Notes under the pieces: generated by a model
What the model was told of the DNA's origin: nothing
The model's database searches: none
Seen by the model: only the letters and a program-made list of their open reading frames with translations
Part shown: piece by piece, positions 24,348-33,834 of the stretch
Layout: every line of letters starts with the position of its first letter
How positions within the stretch are numbered: position 1 is the first letter of the stretch
Assembly (NCBI GenBank): GCA_937975765.1
Contig: CALJUR010000092.1
Location: forward strand, 1-64,000
DNA: 64,000 bases
DNA from: an uncultured Myxococcales bacterium
Lineage (GTDB): Bacteria; Myxococcota_A; UBA9042; DTJE01
Reading direction: 5' to 3'
Program-made: the position numbers and the translations under genes

Positions 24348-27300
24348 ATGAACCCGTCGCACGCGTCTCTCCCCTGCCTGCTGGCCTGCGCCGTGCTGGC
24401 CGCGGCATGCGGCAGTCCCGCGCCCGTGGGCCGCGGCGACGCGGCCGGGGACCTCCCGCACGAGGCCGGGGATGCCGCGCCTCCCGGAGACGCCGACGAC
24501 GAGGGCCTGCCGGAACGGGACGCGGCGGACGTGTCCACCCTGGACCTCCCGGACGGGGCCGACGCCCCCGCCCCGCCGGACGCCCCGGTCGATGCACGGC
24601 CCCCGGACGCAACCGATGCCGTGGAAGCCGACGTTCCCCCCGTCGCGCCCCTCTGCACGCCGCCCGCCCCCCTGCCCTCCTGGGCCTCGTCCGACGGCGA
24701 CGCCATCGCGCTGGACTGCGGCACCGTCCTGCTGGACGTCCGCGCCGTGGAGCCGTCGATCCTTCGCCTGGCCTGGCGTGACGGCGACACGGCACCCTCC
24801 CACCGCGCGGGCTGGGCCGTGCTGCCCTCGGCGGGCGTGCCGACCGCCGTCGAGGCCGGCGCGGACGGGGACCGCTTCGTGCTGTGCACCGCGGCCCTGC
24901 GCCTGGAGGTGGCCCCCGACCGGTGCCGCATCACCGTCGCGGACGCGTCCGGGACCGTCCTGCTGCACGAGCCCGAAGGCGCCGGGTACGCGAAGGGCGT
25001 CGGCCTGCAACGGACCCTGTCACGCGAGGCCCTGCCCGGCGACCATTTCTACGGCCTGGGCGAGCGCACCGGCGCCCTGGACCGTCGCGGTCGCCGGCTG
25101 GCGACGTGGAACCAGGACGGCTACTCCAGCCAACTGGCCGGCTGGCCCCCGGACCTGGACCCGATGTACGCGGGGATCCCGTTCTTCGTCGGCCTGCGGG
25201 AAACCACCGCCTTCGGCCTGCTGACCGACGTCGCGTGGCGCAGCACGTTCGACTTCGCCGCCTCGAACGCCAATCGCTGGTCGGTCACGGTGGACGGCCC
25301 GCCCCTGATCCAGCACCTGATCGGCGGGCCGACGATCGCGACCGTGCTGGCGGCCTACGGGCGCCTGGCCGGCACGACGCCGCTGCCGCCGCTGTGGTCG
25401 CTGGGCTTCCAGCAGTCGAAGTGGGGGTATTCGCCCGCGGCGAAGGTGCGCGAAATCGCCGACGGCTTCCGGTCGCGCCGCATCCCGGCGGACGGGATCT
25501 GGCTGGACATCCAGCACATGGACGGCTTCCGGTCCTTCACGTTCGACCCGGCGACGTTCCCGGACCCGGCCGGGCTGGTTTCCGGCCTGGCCTCCATCGG
25601 GTTCCAGGTCACGGCGATCGTCGATCCCGGCCTGAAGAAGGACCCCGGCTGGGACGTGTACGACGCGGGGCTGGCCGGCGGGCACTTCCTGCAGGACGAC
25701 GGCGCCCCCTGGTCCAGCCTGGTCTGGCCGGGCGAGTCGGTGTTCCCGGACTTCACCTCCGCGACGACCCGGGCCTGGTGGGCGTCGCTGGTCCCGCGAC
25801 TGACGTCCCTGGGCGTCCGGGGGATCTGGCTGGACATGAACGAGCCGACGACCTTCGTCCAGGCCGAGGACGGAAACACGGTCCCGGGGACCATCGTGTG
25901 CGATGGCGACGGCATCCCGACCACGATGGCCCAGGCACACAACGTCTACGGCCTGCTGGAGTCCCATGCGACGCGCGAGGGCATGGCGGCGGCGCGGCCC
26001 GACCGGCGCCCGTTCCTGCTGACGCGTGCCGGGTTCGCGGGCACCCAGCGGTACGCCGCGCTGTGGACCGGCGACGCCCCCTCGACCTGGCCGACGCTGG
26101 CCACGACCCTGCCGATGCTGCTGGGCCTGGGGATGTCGGGCCTGCCGTTCGTCGGCAGCGACGTGGGGGGATACGGCGGCGGCGCGACACCGGAACTGTA
26201 TGCCCGCTGGATGCAGGTGGGGTCCATCTCGCCCTTCTTCCGCGCCCACGCCCGCGACGCGGCCCCGCCCCAGGAGCCCTGGGCGCTGGGCGGCGAGGCC
26301 GAGGCCATCAGCCGCGCGGTGATCCAGGACCGGTACCGGCTGCTGCCGTACCTGTACAGCCTGTTCCGGCAGTCCGAACTGGACGGTTCCCCGATCCTGC
26401 GCCCGGCGGTCTTCGAGTTCCAGGACGACCCGGCGACGCATGCCCAGGACGACGTGGCGATGCTGGGGCCGTGGATGCTGTTCGCGCCGGTGCTGCAGGA
26501 AGGCGCGGTGTCCCGCACGGTGCGCCTGCCCGCGGGCCGCTGGTTCGAACGGGACAGCGGCGCGGTGGTCGAGGGGCCCGTCGAAGTGACCGTGGACACC
26601 CCGACCCTGGCCGCGTTCCCCGGCTGGATCCGGGAGGGCGCGATCCTGCCCCGGGGACCCCTGGTGCAGTGGACCGGCGAGGCCCCGCTGGCGCCGCTGT
26701 TCCTGGACGTGTACCCGGCCGCCGCCGGGACGACGTTCGCGCTGCACGAGGACGCGGGGGACGGCCTGGCGTACCGGGACGGCGCGTACGCCCGGACCGT
26801 GTTCCGCGCGCGCCGGACCGAACTCGGCAGCGTCGTGTCCGCCGGGCCGCGGGAAGGTTCCCGGGACCCGCCCGACCGCCTGGCGATCCTGCGGGTGCAC
26901 CGCGTGGATTCCGCGCCGACCGCCGTGACCCTGGACGGCGCCGCGGTCCCGGCTGCCCCCGGCCTGGACGCCGCCCGGGCCGCCGGGCTGGGCTGGTGGT
27001 GGGACGATCGCGACCTGTCGCTGGTCGTGGTGCTGCCGGACACCCCCCCGTACACGCTGGACCTGGCCTACGACCCCGCCCTTCAGGCCCCGGCCCCGCC
27101 CGTGGCCGTCACCTTCCGCGTGACCGTGCCCGCCGGCACGCCGGCATCGCCGCCCGTCTCGATCGCCACTTCCGCGACCGGGTGGGTCCACCAGTCCCTG
27201 CCGTGGACCGTCCAGCCCGGCGCCTCCCCGGGCGTGGCCGAGGGGACCGTGCTGCTGCCCCGGGGCCAGTGGTTCTTCTACAAGTATGCCCGGGGCGACT

Positions 27301-27416
27301 GGGCCACCGTCGAGAAGTGGCCGGGGTGCGTCGAGGCCGCGAACCGCTACGGCTTCGCGCAGGCCTGGCCCGTCCGCGAGGACTCGGTGGCGGCGTGGGC
27401 GGAAGGTTGCCGGTAG
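24348..27416 (+). CDS. GH31-family alpha-glucosidase lipoprotein with starch-binding-like C-terminus
   Basis: A 1022-residue lipoprotein. Lipobox Ala-Ala-Ala-Cys21 is followed by an Asp/Ala/Pro linker to about residue 100, an N-terminal beta-sandwich, the GH31 barrel, and beta-sandwich domains. The nucleophile Asp496 is in Trp-Leu-Asp-Met-Asn-Glu-Pro and the acid/base Asp576 in Trp-Thr-Gly-Asp. The last 110 residues look like a CBM20-type starch-binding domain (Val-Thr-Phe-Arg-Val-Thr-Val, then Trp-Phe-Phe-Tyr-Lys-Tyr and Val-Glu-Lys-Trp). It should release sugars from alpha-glucans at the cell surface. Ribosome binding site GGGGA precedes the ATG. Confidence 0.9.
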   Translation: MNPSHASLPCLLACAVLAAACGSPAPVGRGDAAGDLPHEAGDAAPPGDADDEGLPERDAADVSTLDLPDGADAPAPPDAPVDARPPDATDAVEADVPPVAPLCTPPAPLPSWASSDGDAIALDCGTVLLDVRAVEPSILRLAWRDGDTAPSHRAGWAVLPSAGVPTAVEAGADGDRFVLCTAALRLEVAPDRCRITVADASGTVLLHEPEGAGYAKGVGLQRTLSREALPGDHFYGLGERTGALDRRGRRLATWNQDGYSSQLAGWPPDLDPMYAGIPFFVGLRETTAFGLLTDVAWRSTFDFAASNANRWSVTVDGPPLIQHLIGGPTIATVLAAYGRLAGTTPLPPLWSLGFQQSKWGYSPAAKVREIADGFRSRRIPADGIWLDIQHMDGFRSFTFDPATFPDPAGLVSGLASIGFQVTAIVDPGLKKDPGWDVYDAGLAGGHFLQDDGAPWSSLVWPGESVFPDFTSATTRAWWASLVPRLTSLGVRGIWLDMNEPTTFVQAEDGNTVPGTIVCDGDGIPTTMAQAHNVYGLLESHATREGMAAARPDRRPFLLTRAGFAGTQRYAALWTGDAPSTWPTLATTLPMLLGLGMSGLPFVGSDVGGYGGGATPELYARWMQVGSISPFFRAHARDAAPPQEPWALGGEAEAISRAVIQDRYRLLPYLYSLFRQSELDGSPILRPAVFEFQDDPATHAQDDVAMLGPWMLFAPVLQEGAVSRTVRLPAGRWFERDSGAVVEGPVEVTVDTPTLAAFPGWIREGAILPRGPLVQWTGEAPLAPLFLDVYPAAAGTTFALHEDAGDGLAYRDGAYARTVFRARRTELGSVVSAGPREGSRDPPDRLAILRVHRVDSAPTAVTLDGAAVPAAPGLDAARAAGLGWWWDDRDLSLVVVLPDTPPYTLDLAYDPALQAPAPPVAVTFRVTVPAGTPASPPVSIATSATGWVHQSLPWTVQPGASPGVAEGTVLLPRGQWFFYKYARGDWATVEKWPGCVEAANRYGFAQAWPVREDSVAAWAEGCR

Positions 27417-27426
27417 AAAGGGAGCG

Positions 27427-28413
27427 TCAGGAGGCGGGTTCCAGCAGGCCGGATTCGGCGATCAGCGCGTCCATGGCCTCCAGGTCTTCGGAGTTCAGTC
27501 GCACGGCCCCTCCGGCCACCTCCCGGACGTGTTCCGGCGTCATCAGGCCCACCAGGACGCACGCGATCCCCGGCTGCGCGATCGTCCAGGCCAGCGCCAG
27601 TTGCCGCTGCGTCAGCCCGTACTTCTGCCGGAACGGCTCGAAGCGGTCCAGCAGGGACGCCGCCTTGCCCAGGGCCTCCGTGGAGAAGCGCGAGGTCGCG
27701 CGGAACGGGTCGCGTTCCTCCCGGTCCATCCCGACCGCGAACTGGCCCGCCAGCAGGCCCATCGCCAGCGGATGGCTGGCCAGGATCGGCACCCGCCGGT
27801 TCCCGCGGCCCTGCAGCCGGGCGATCTCGACGTCCCGATCCAGCATGCTGAAGGGGACCTGGTGGCAGTCGAGGCACCCGGCACGCAGGTACTCGCGAAC
27901 CGCGAAGGGAGGCAGGTCACATGTGCCGATGGCTCCCACCTTGCCCTCGTCCCGCAGGCGCAGCAGTTCGCCCACCGTGTCCTCGGCCGGGGTCTCGGGG
28001 TCGTGCTGGCCGACCTGGATCAGGTCGATGCGATCGACGCCCAGGCGCCCCAGGGAGGCCTCGACCTGGCGGCGCACGCGATCGGGGCGCAGGCTCCGCC
28101 AGACCTGGCGCCCATCGACCAGGCGCCATGCGGCACCCTGGCCGGTCGCCCAGTCCAGACCGCACCGGGTGGCGACCCGGACGTTCGCCCCCACCCGGTC
28201 TGCCAGCACCCGGCGGACGATGTGCTCGGCGAGACCGAAGCCGTGCGCCGGCGCGGTCTCGATGAGGTCGATCCCCTCGTCCAGTGCGGCGTGCATCGCA
28301 TCGATGACCAGGGCGGTCTCCTCTTCCCTCCAGTGGATCCCGCCGATGGTCCAGGTGGAGACGGCCACGGCCGGGATGCTGATCCCGGTGCAGCCCAGGG
28401 TCCTGCGAAGCAT
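27427..28413 (-). CDS. Aldo/keto reductase-family protein with replaced catalytic tetrad
   Basis: A 328-residue protein that aligns over its length with the AKR family. The usual motif Ile-Asp-Thr-Ala-Pro-x-Tyr-Gly-Phe-Gly reads Ile-Glu-Thr-Ala-Pro-Ala-His-Gly-Phe-Gly (about residues 53-62). The catalytic Lys segment reads Ala-Thr-Arg-Cys-Gly, and the His segment (usually Gln-Ile-His-Trp-Pro-Asp) reads Gln-Val-Gly-Gln-His-Asp. So Asp, Tyr, Lys and His all appear replaced, by Glu, His, Arg and Gly. NADPH-binding segments near the C-terminus remain. It may be non-catalytic or have another chemistry. ATG at 28413 has AGGAG upstream and lies 2 bp past the OmpA-family stop. Confidence 0.82.
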   Translation of the reverse strand: MLRRTLGCTGISIPAVAVSTWTIGGIHWREEETALVIDAMHAALDEGIDLIETAPAHGFGLAEHIVRRVLADRVGANVRVATRCGLDWATGQGAAWRLVDGRQVWRSLRPDRVRRQVEASLGRLGVDRIDLIQVGQHDPETPAEDTVGELLRLRDEGKVGAIGTCDLPPFAVREYLRAGCLDCHQVPFSMLDRDVEIARLQGRGNRRVPILASHPLAMGLLAGQFAVGMDREERDPFRATSRFSTEALGKAASLLDRFEPFRQKYGLTQRQLALAWTIAQPGIACVLVGLMTPEHVREVAGGAVRLNSEDLEAMDALIAESGLLEPAS

Positions 28414-28415
28414 GA

Positions 28416-29783
28416 TCACTCCTGGCCGAGGACCGAGAACTCGGTGCGGCGGTTCTCGGCGCGGCCGGCCGAGGTCGCGTTGTCCGCGATGGGCCGGGTC
28501 TGGCCGAAACCCTGCGACTGCAGGCGTTCGGAGGCGATGCCCTTCTTCACCAGGTAGTCCAGCACGGCCTTCGCGCGGGCCTCGGAGAGCACCTGGTTGG
28601 CCTCCGGCTTGCCGACGTTGTCCGTGTGGCCCTCGATCCGCAGTCGCAGCGACGGGAACTCCTTCAGCACCGCCACCGCCTGGTCCAGCACCTTGAACGA
28701 ACTGGACAGGATGGTGGACTTCCCGGTGGCGAAGTTGATGCCCTTGATCTTGCCGGTGAACGCCGCGGCCTTGGCCGGGAGGCAGCCGTCATGCTCCTTC
28801 AGGCCGCGCTGGTCGGGGCACTTGTCGTCCGCGTCCGGAACACCGTCGCCGTCCCTGTCCGGGCAGCCCTTGAACTTCGCCGGGCCCGCCGCGTCCGGGC
28901 AGCGGTCGTCCCTGTCCGCGATGCCGTCGCCGTCCTTGTCCGGGCAGCCCTTCAGTTTCGCCGGTCCGGCCGCGTCCGGGCAGGCGTCCTCGCCATCCGC
29001 GACACCGTCGCCGTCCCTGTCCGGACACCCCTTCCGTTCGGGCTGGCCGGCCACGTCGGGGCAGGCGTCCCTGGCGTCGGCGACCCCGTCCCCGTCCCGG
29101 TCGGGACAGCCCTGCGTCGCCGTCGGGCCTGCCGCGTCCGGGCAGGCGTCATCGGCGTCGGGGATGCCGTCCTTGTCCCGGTCGGCCGGCGCCGGGACGG
29201 CCTTCTTCGTGCCCCACAGGAAGAAGTCCAGGCCGGCCAGCAGTTCGAGGTTGTTGCCTTCCCCCTTCTCCCAGCCGTCGCTGATGACGTCCCGCAGGTC
29301 CAGCCGGATCGCCAGCCACGGCAGGACCAGGCCGCGGACGCCCACGCCGAAATGCGCGCGCGGGTCGGTGTCCAATGCGAGGTTGCCGTGCAGGCTGGTC
29401 TGGCCGCCGAAGCCGGCCTCCAGCACCGGGGACCAGTTGCCCTTCAGGATGTGGAACAGCAGGTTCAGGTCGTATGCCAGCAGGCTGTTGTACTCGCCGC
29501 GGTACTTGACGGGGATGCACCCGACTTCGGCCTCCAGGGCCAGTTGCGGCAGGACGTGGACGCCCAGGCGCAGGCCGGCCTCGCCCGTCGCCCGGCCCGG
29601 CTGGGACGATTGAGAGGTGCGTTCCAGGCCGGTGCCGAGGTCCCAGTCCTTCAGGCGGAAGTTGCCGCCGCCGTAAACGCCCAGGTACACCGCGGGACTG
29701 GGGAAGTCCGCCAGCGCCGCCCTTGCGGGCACCAGCAGGACGGCGACCAGCACCAGCGGGATCCACGGAAACCTGCGATCCAT
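28416..29783 (-). CDS. OmpA-family outer membrane protein with thrombospondin type 3 repeats
   Basis: A 455-residue protein. It has a signal peptide (1-25), an N-terminal beta-barrel-like domain (about 27-195), five thrombospondin type 3 calcium-binding repeats (about 200-325, repeating Asp-x-Asp-x-Asp-Gly-x-x-Asp with Cys-Pro-Asp), and a C-terminal OmpA peptidoglycan-binding domain (about 335-455, Ile-Glu-Gly-His-Thr-Asp-Asn-Val-Gly and Arg-Ala-Glu-Asn-Arg-Arg). It should link the outer membrane to peptidoglycan. GGAGGAG precedes the ATG. The aldo/keto reductase gene follows 2 bp later. Confidence 0.93.
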   Translation of the reverse strand: MDRRFPWIPLVLVAVLLVPARAALADFPSPAVYLGVYGGGNFRLKDWDLGTGLERTSQSSQPGRATGEAGLRLGVHVLPQLALEAEVGCIPVKYRGEYNSLLAYDLNLLFHILKGNWSPVLEAGFGGQTSLHGNLALDTDPRAHFGVGVRGLVLPWLAIRLDLRDVISDGWEKGEGNNLELLAGLDFFLWGTKKAVPAPADRDKDGIPDADDACPDAAGPTATQGCPDRDGDGVADARDACPDVAGQPERKGCPDRDGDGVADGEDACPDAAGPAKLKGCPDKDGDGIADRDDRCPDAAGPAKFKGCPDRDGDGVPDADDKCPDQRGLKEHDGCLPAKAAAFTGKIKGINFATGKSTILSSSFKVLDQAVAVLKEFPSLRLRIEGHTDNVGKPEANQVLSEARAKAVLDYLVKKGIASERLQSQGFGQTRPIADNATSAGRAENRRTEFSVLGQE

Positions 29784-29975
29784 TCACTCCTCCTTCCGTG
29801 GCCGCCTGGCCACGACGATGATCGAGTTCGCCCCCTGGTCCCGTGAGGACGGCCTCCCGGTGTGCTTCACGGGGGATTTCCTTGCCCGTTTCCCGGCACC
29901 TTCCTCCCGGGCGTCCACCTGGCTTGCGGAGGGGTCCTGGAGGTACGGCGGGGGCAGCCAGAAGCACTTCCGCAT
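29784..29975 (-). CDS. Putative small protein upstream of the OmpA-family gene
   Basis: A 63-codon frame from ATG 29975 (GAGGA upstream) whose TGA stop directly abuts the OmpA-family ATG, so the two would be coupled. Third positions are mostly G or C. The protein is basic and polar with no signal peptide and no recognised family. It could instead be an untranslated leader. The rest of 29976-30312 holds no gene, only the control region of the sigma-54 activator. Confidence 0.35.
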   Translation of the reverse strand: MRKCFWLPPPYLQDPSASQVDAREEGAGKRARKSPVKHTGRPSSRDQGANSIIVVARRPRKEE

Positions 29976-30179
29976 CGGTCGTCCTCGCCGGGCCCGCGTC
30001 CTTGCCGTCGGGTTGCCCCCACCCGCCCCGACGCGGTCGGATCGCCGGTTCATGACCCTTCCGCGCCGGGGCGAGGGGGGACGTCCCCGGTAGGCTGCAC
30101 AAGTCGTGCCAGGAGGAGCCTCTTTCGTCTCCGGCCGGAAATCCCGACGGTTACGACTGCAACCCGCCCCGGGCGCCCT

Positions 30180-30246
30180 TGTCTCAACCGGATGTCTCAC
30201 GTGTCTCTCGCAGCCGTCGAGACGGGGTTTCCGGGGTCTTGAGACA
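30180..30246. promoter_or_regulatory. Cluster of TGTCTCA-type sites
   Basis: TGTCTCA occurs at 30180-30186 and 30193-30199 and TGTCTC at 30202-30207; the inverse TGAGACA is at 30240-30246, with GAGAC at 30219-30223. The last site overlaps the -35 box of the regulator gene, suggesting a repressor or activator binding array. Confidence 0.45.
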
Positions 30247-30267
30247 CCTCCGCAAACCGGCTATCCT
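30239..30267 (+). promoter_or_regulatory. Promoter of the sigma-54 activator gene
   Basis: TTGAGA at 30239-30244, 17 bp, TATCCT at 30262-30267, about 45 bp upstream of the GTG start at 30313. Confidence 0.6.
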
Positions 30268-30312
30268 GTCCCCTGCCTGCCCGGCCCGGACGGGTTCCGA
30301 AGGAGGTCTCCA

Positions 30313-32269
30313 GTGAATCCCGATCCGCGCGGACACGGCGCACCCGCCCCCGACTCCCCGGCCACGCCTTCCGCCGCAGGGCTGCTATACGAGGCGATGG
30401 CGGCACCGGTCGAAGCCCTGCCCGACGCCCTGGCGCAGGCGGCGCGGCGCCTGGCGGGCTGCGAGGCCGCCTGGGTCGCGATCCCGGCCGGTCCAGCCGC
30501 CGCCGGGAATGGCACCCGCTGGACCTTCCGCGGGGAAGGTGCCGCCCCGGTCGTGCCCGCCTCGCTGCTGGATGCCGTGTTGCAACTGCGCAGCCCCCTC
30601 GCCAGCGGTCATCCCAGCGGCCGCGGTCCGCAACCGGACGGCGCAAGCTTCCCCGCATCGCCCGATTCCCTGCTGGCCCTGCCGGTTCCCGGGCCGACCT
30701 CGCCCCGGGCCGACCTCGCCCCGGGCCGTCCTGCTGCTGTCCGGGGCTCCCGGCGGCTTCCGGCCTGGCATCGCGTCGGAACTTCAGCCCTTCGTCGCGG
30801 CCCTGGCTCTGGCGCTGGGACGCGCGCCGGGTGCCACGGGGACCGGCCAGCCCCCGCAGCACAGCCCCTCGGCCGACTCCGGGGCCGGCATCGAGGCCCT
30901 GCTGGAAGAGATCCGGATCGCGGCTGTCGTGGTGGATGGCGGGGGCCGGGTGACCTTCGTCAACGGCGCGTGCGAGGAACTGTTCGGGCTGGAGCGTTCC
31001 ACCGTCCTGGGCCGGAGGTTCGACGTGGTGGCCGGCCTGGACCACGCGACGCTGGTGCGGCTGGAACAGGTCGCCAGGATGGACCCGGAGAACCGGCCCC
31101 GGGTCCCCGCGGAGGTGCGGCGGCCAGACGGCCGGCGCTTCTCGCTGTCCGCGGACATCCGGAACGCGCCGGGCCATTCCCGCCACAGGCTCTGTTTCCT
31201 GTACGACGTCACCGAACTGGAGACGGTCCGTTCCAGCCTGTCGCGTTCGCAATTCGGCCGCATGGTGGGCAGCAGCCCGTCGATGACCGAGGTGTTCCAG
31301 TCGATGGCCGAGGTGGGGACCGGGGACTGGACGGTGCTGATCGAGGGCGAGACCGGCGTCGGCAAGGAACCGGTGGCCCGCGGCATCCACGCGGTCGGCG
31401 CCCGGTGCCGGGGGCCCTTCATCGCCGTCAACGCGGCGGGCCTGACCGAGTCGCTGCTGGCGTCGCAGTTGTTCGGGCACCGGAAGGGCGCGTTCACCGG
31501 CGCCGTGACCGACCAGCAGGGCTACTTCGAGGCGGCCGACGGCGGGACGCTGTTCCTGGACGAGATCGCCGACGTCCCGATCGCCGTGCAGTTGAGCCTG
31601 ATGCGGGTCCTGCAGGAGAAGGAGATCGTGCGGCTGGGCGAGACCCGTCCCCGCAAGGTGAACGTGCGGGTGCTGGCGGCGACCAACCGCGACCTGAAGG
31701 CCGAGGTGCGGGCGGGGCGGTTCCGGGAGGATCTCCTGTACCGGCTGCGGGTCGCGCGGATCCGCGTTCCGGCCCTGCGGAACCGGACCGAGGACATCCC
31801 CATGCTGGTCGAGTCCTTCCTGGCAGAGAGCCGGGCCGCCGCCGGCAAACCGGTACGCGACGTCGCGGAGGACGTCATGGCGCGCCTGATGGCCTACCCG
31901 TGGCCCGGCAACGTGCGCGAGTTGAAGAACGCCGTGGAACACGCGGTCATCCGCTGCCGGGGCAGCGTCCTCCGCGTCGAGGACCTCCCGCCCGAACTGG
32001 CTTCCACGACCCCCTCCGGGACCTTCTGGCGCCGACCGGCGATCGATTCGGGGCTGCAGCCGAAGGTGTCCGAACGGCCCTCGCCGCAGGCCGCCACGCC
32101 GCCGCCGCGCCCCCCCCTGGACGCCTCCCGCATCATCGAGGCGCTGAAGGCCGCGGGCAACAACCGGGTCCGGGCCGCGGACGCCCTCGGGGTCAGCCGC
32201 GCCACGCTGTACCGGCGCCTGGTCGAACTGGGCCTTTCGCGAAAGGACGATGCCGACGCGCAGGCGTGA
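30313..32269 (+). pseudogene. Sigma-54-dependent transcriptional activator, frame broken by a 16-bp duplication
   Basis: The GTG start at 30313 has AAGGAGGTCTCC upstream. The first 125 codons encode a GAF-like sensor, then the coding frame moves by one base at a tandem duplication (30691-30722). Removing one 16-bp copy restores a 646-residue NtrC-type protein: GAF-like domain, PAS domain (about 195-300), AAA+ domain with Walker A Gly-Glu-Thr-Gly-Val-Gly-Lys-Glu, the sigma-54 contact Gly-Ala-Phe-Thr-Gly-Ala, and Walker B Thr-Leu-Phe-Leu-Asp-Glu, then a Fis-type HTH (Asn-Asn-Arg-Val-Arg-Ala-Ala-Asp-Ala-Leu-Gly-Val). All AAA+ motifs are intact. No receiver domain is present. An internal start could still yield the PAS-AAA+-HTH part. 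An assembly error is also possible. Confidence 0.88.
30691..30722. repeat. 16-bp tandem duplication inside the sigma-54 activator
   Basis: GGGCCGACCTCGCCCC occurs twice head to tail (30691-30706 and 30707-30722) and is followed by GGGCCG. Sixteen is not a multiple of 3, so it shifts the frame; with one copy the protein reads through. Confidence 0.9.
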
Positions 32270-32280
32270 TCTCCACGCGG

Positions 32281-32310
32281 TTGCGTCGCGAACCAGAACC
32301 CGGGCAGAAT
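32281..32310 (+). promoter_or_regulatory. Promoter of the phospholipase C-like gene
   Basis: TTGCGT at 32281-32286, 18 bp, CAGAAT at 32305-32310, 42 bp before the ATG at 32353. Confidence 0.45.
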
Positions 32311-32352
32311 ACATCCGGAATCCCGGAACACCAGGTCATCCCGGAGGTACCG

Positions 32353-33834
32353 ATGGACAGGACGATTCGCGCATGGGGCCCCGTCGCGGCGCTGGCGGCG
32401 GCCCTGGTGGCGGCGTGGCCGGCGCCCGCGGCGAAGGCCAACGGGAACTACACGCACGTGTGGGTCGCTGCCGACGCGGTCCGGTACGTCCCGCCGGGCC
32501 CGCTGAAGGACTTCCTGGCACGGGAGGGGATCGTCAACATCGTCCGAAACGGGGCGATGTACCCGGACGGAGGGTACGCCGTCAGCGACGGCTATGGCGA
32601 GATCAGCCACTGGGAGCCCTTCCACACGAAATACCTGGAGTGGATCCGGGCGACGTACACGTTCCCGTGGAACGACGAGGCGGCGCGGCACGTCGCGTTC
32701 CTGATGGGGATGACGGCGCACGGGATGTCGGACCAGTTGTACGACGGCATGTACCTGGAACGGCACGAGTACCACGACCCCGACAACGGCGAGGCGCCCT
32801 TCGGCCTGGACGGGGCGACCGACTCGTGCTTCGCGGCCACCCAGGGCCCGATGGAACTGCCGGATCCCTGGGTGCCGGCCGAGGACCTGGCACCGTTGTA
32901 CGACGGCCTGGGCCACCACGTCGAGGCGGACGTGATCGCGCTGGGGTCCGCCCTCGTCCCGGTCGCCATCGCCCACGCGAACGACGAGGCCTCGAACCCC
33001 GACACGATCGCGCAACTGGCGGCCTTCTACCCGTGGGCCTGCCAGCACCAGGACGACCCCCTCGTGCCCGGCAGCCCCGTCACCCACGGCCCGGTCATCG
33101 CGGCGTACTGGCAGGTCGTGTGGGACCGGCTGCAGGGCCGAGGGGGCTTCGAGTGGCCGCTGCCGGGCACGTTCTTCTCGAACGGATCGCCGTGGGACTA
33201 CCCGGCCGACCACGACAGCCCGGAGTCCTGGGTGTCGTTCGCGATGCCGCGGGGCCTGGCCCGCGACACCGTGTCCGCCAAGACCGTGAAGGTCACGCGG
33301 GACGACGGCCAGGTGCACCCGACGCGACTCCAGGTCTACTACGGGGACGACTCCCACCTGGTGAACGTCAAGCCGAACGAGGACTGGACTGCGGGCACCA
33401 CGTTCACGGTGACGATCTCCCCCCCTATCGAGTCCTGGGACGGGGTGACGCTGGAATCGGCGCGGACCTTCACGTTCTCGACGCTGCCCGCGCCGGCCGA
33501 GCCCGTCCCCGAGGCGGCCGAGGAGGCGGAGCCGCTGCCCGAGGAGGCCGGGACGCCGGAACCCGTCCCCGAAGGCGCGGAGGACGGCCTGGCGGAGGAG
33601 GCGGGGCCCGATCTGCAGGCGGACGTGCCGGCCGGGGATGCGGCGGACGCGGTGGACTCGACGGGGCCGGCACCCGACGCCGCGGGGGACGCGGCGACCG
33701 TCGGCAAGGGTTCGGGCGGGTGCCAGGCCGGGTCGGGCGGGACGTTCCCCCTGGCCGCGATCCTGCCGGTGCTGCTGGCGCTGCCGTTCGCCCTCGCGGT
33801 CCTCACGATGCGCCGACGGGGACATGTCGGCTGA
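32353..33834 (+). CDS. Secreted zinc phospholipase C-like protein with C-terminal sorting tail
   Basis: A 493-residue protein: signal peptide (1-30), then a zinc-dependent phospholipase C/S1-P1-like helical domain. Likely zinc ligands are His36 in Thr-His-Val-Trp, Asn-Gly-Ala-Met-Tyr-Pro-Asp at about 68-74, His-Trp-Glu-Pro-Phe-His at about 88-93, and Gly-Met-Thr-Ala-His-Gly-Met-Ser-Asp at about 124-132. A beta-sandwich follows (about 290-375), then a Glu/Pro/Ala-rich spacer, and a tail Gly-Cys-Gln-Ala-Gly, hydrophobic segment, Met-Arg-Arg-Arg. The tail resembles MYXO-CTERM, which marks proteins for surface anchoring. ATG with CGGAGG upstream. Confidence 0.83.
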   Translation: MDRTIRAWGPVAALAAALVAAWPAPAAKANGNYTHVWVAADAVRYVPPGPLKDFLAREGIVNIVRNGAMYPDGGYAVSDGYGEISHWEPFHTKYLEWIRATYTFPWNDEAARHVAFLMGMTAHGMSDQLYDGMYLERHEYHDPDNGEAPFGLDGATDSCFAATQGPMELPDPWVPAEDLAPLYDGLGHHVEADVIALGSALVPVAIAHANDEASNPDTIAQLAAFYPWACQHQDDPLVPGSPVTHGPVIAAYWQVVWDRLQGRGGFEWPLPGTFFSNGSPWDYPADHDSPESWVSFAMPRGLARDTVSAKTVKVTRDDGQVHPTRLQVYYGDDSHLVNVKPNEDWTAGTTFTVTISPPIESWDGVTLESARTFTFSTLPAPAEPVPEAAEEAEPLPEEAGTPEPVPEGAEDGLAEEAGPDLQADVPAGDAADAVDSTGPAPDAAGDAATVGKGSGGCQAGSGGTFPLAAILPVLLALPFALAVLTMRRRGHVG

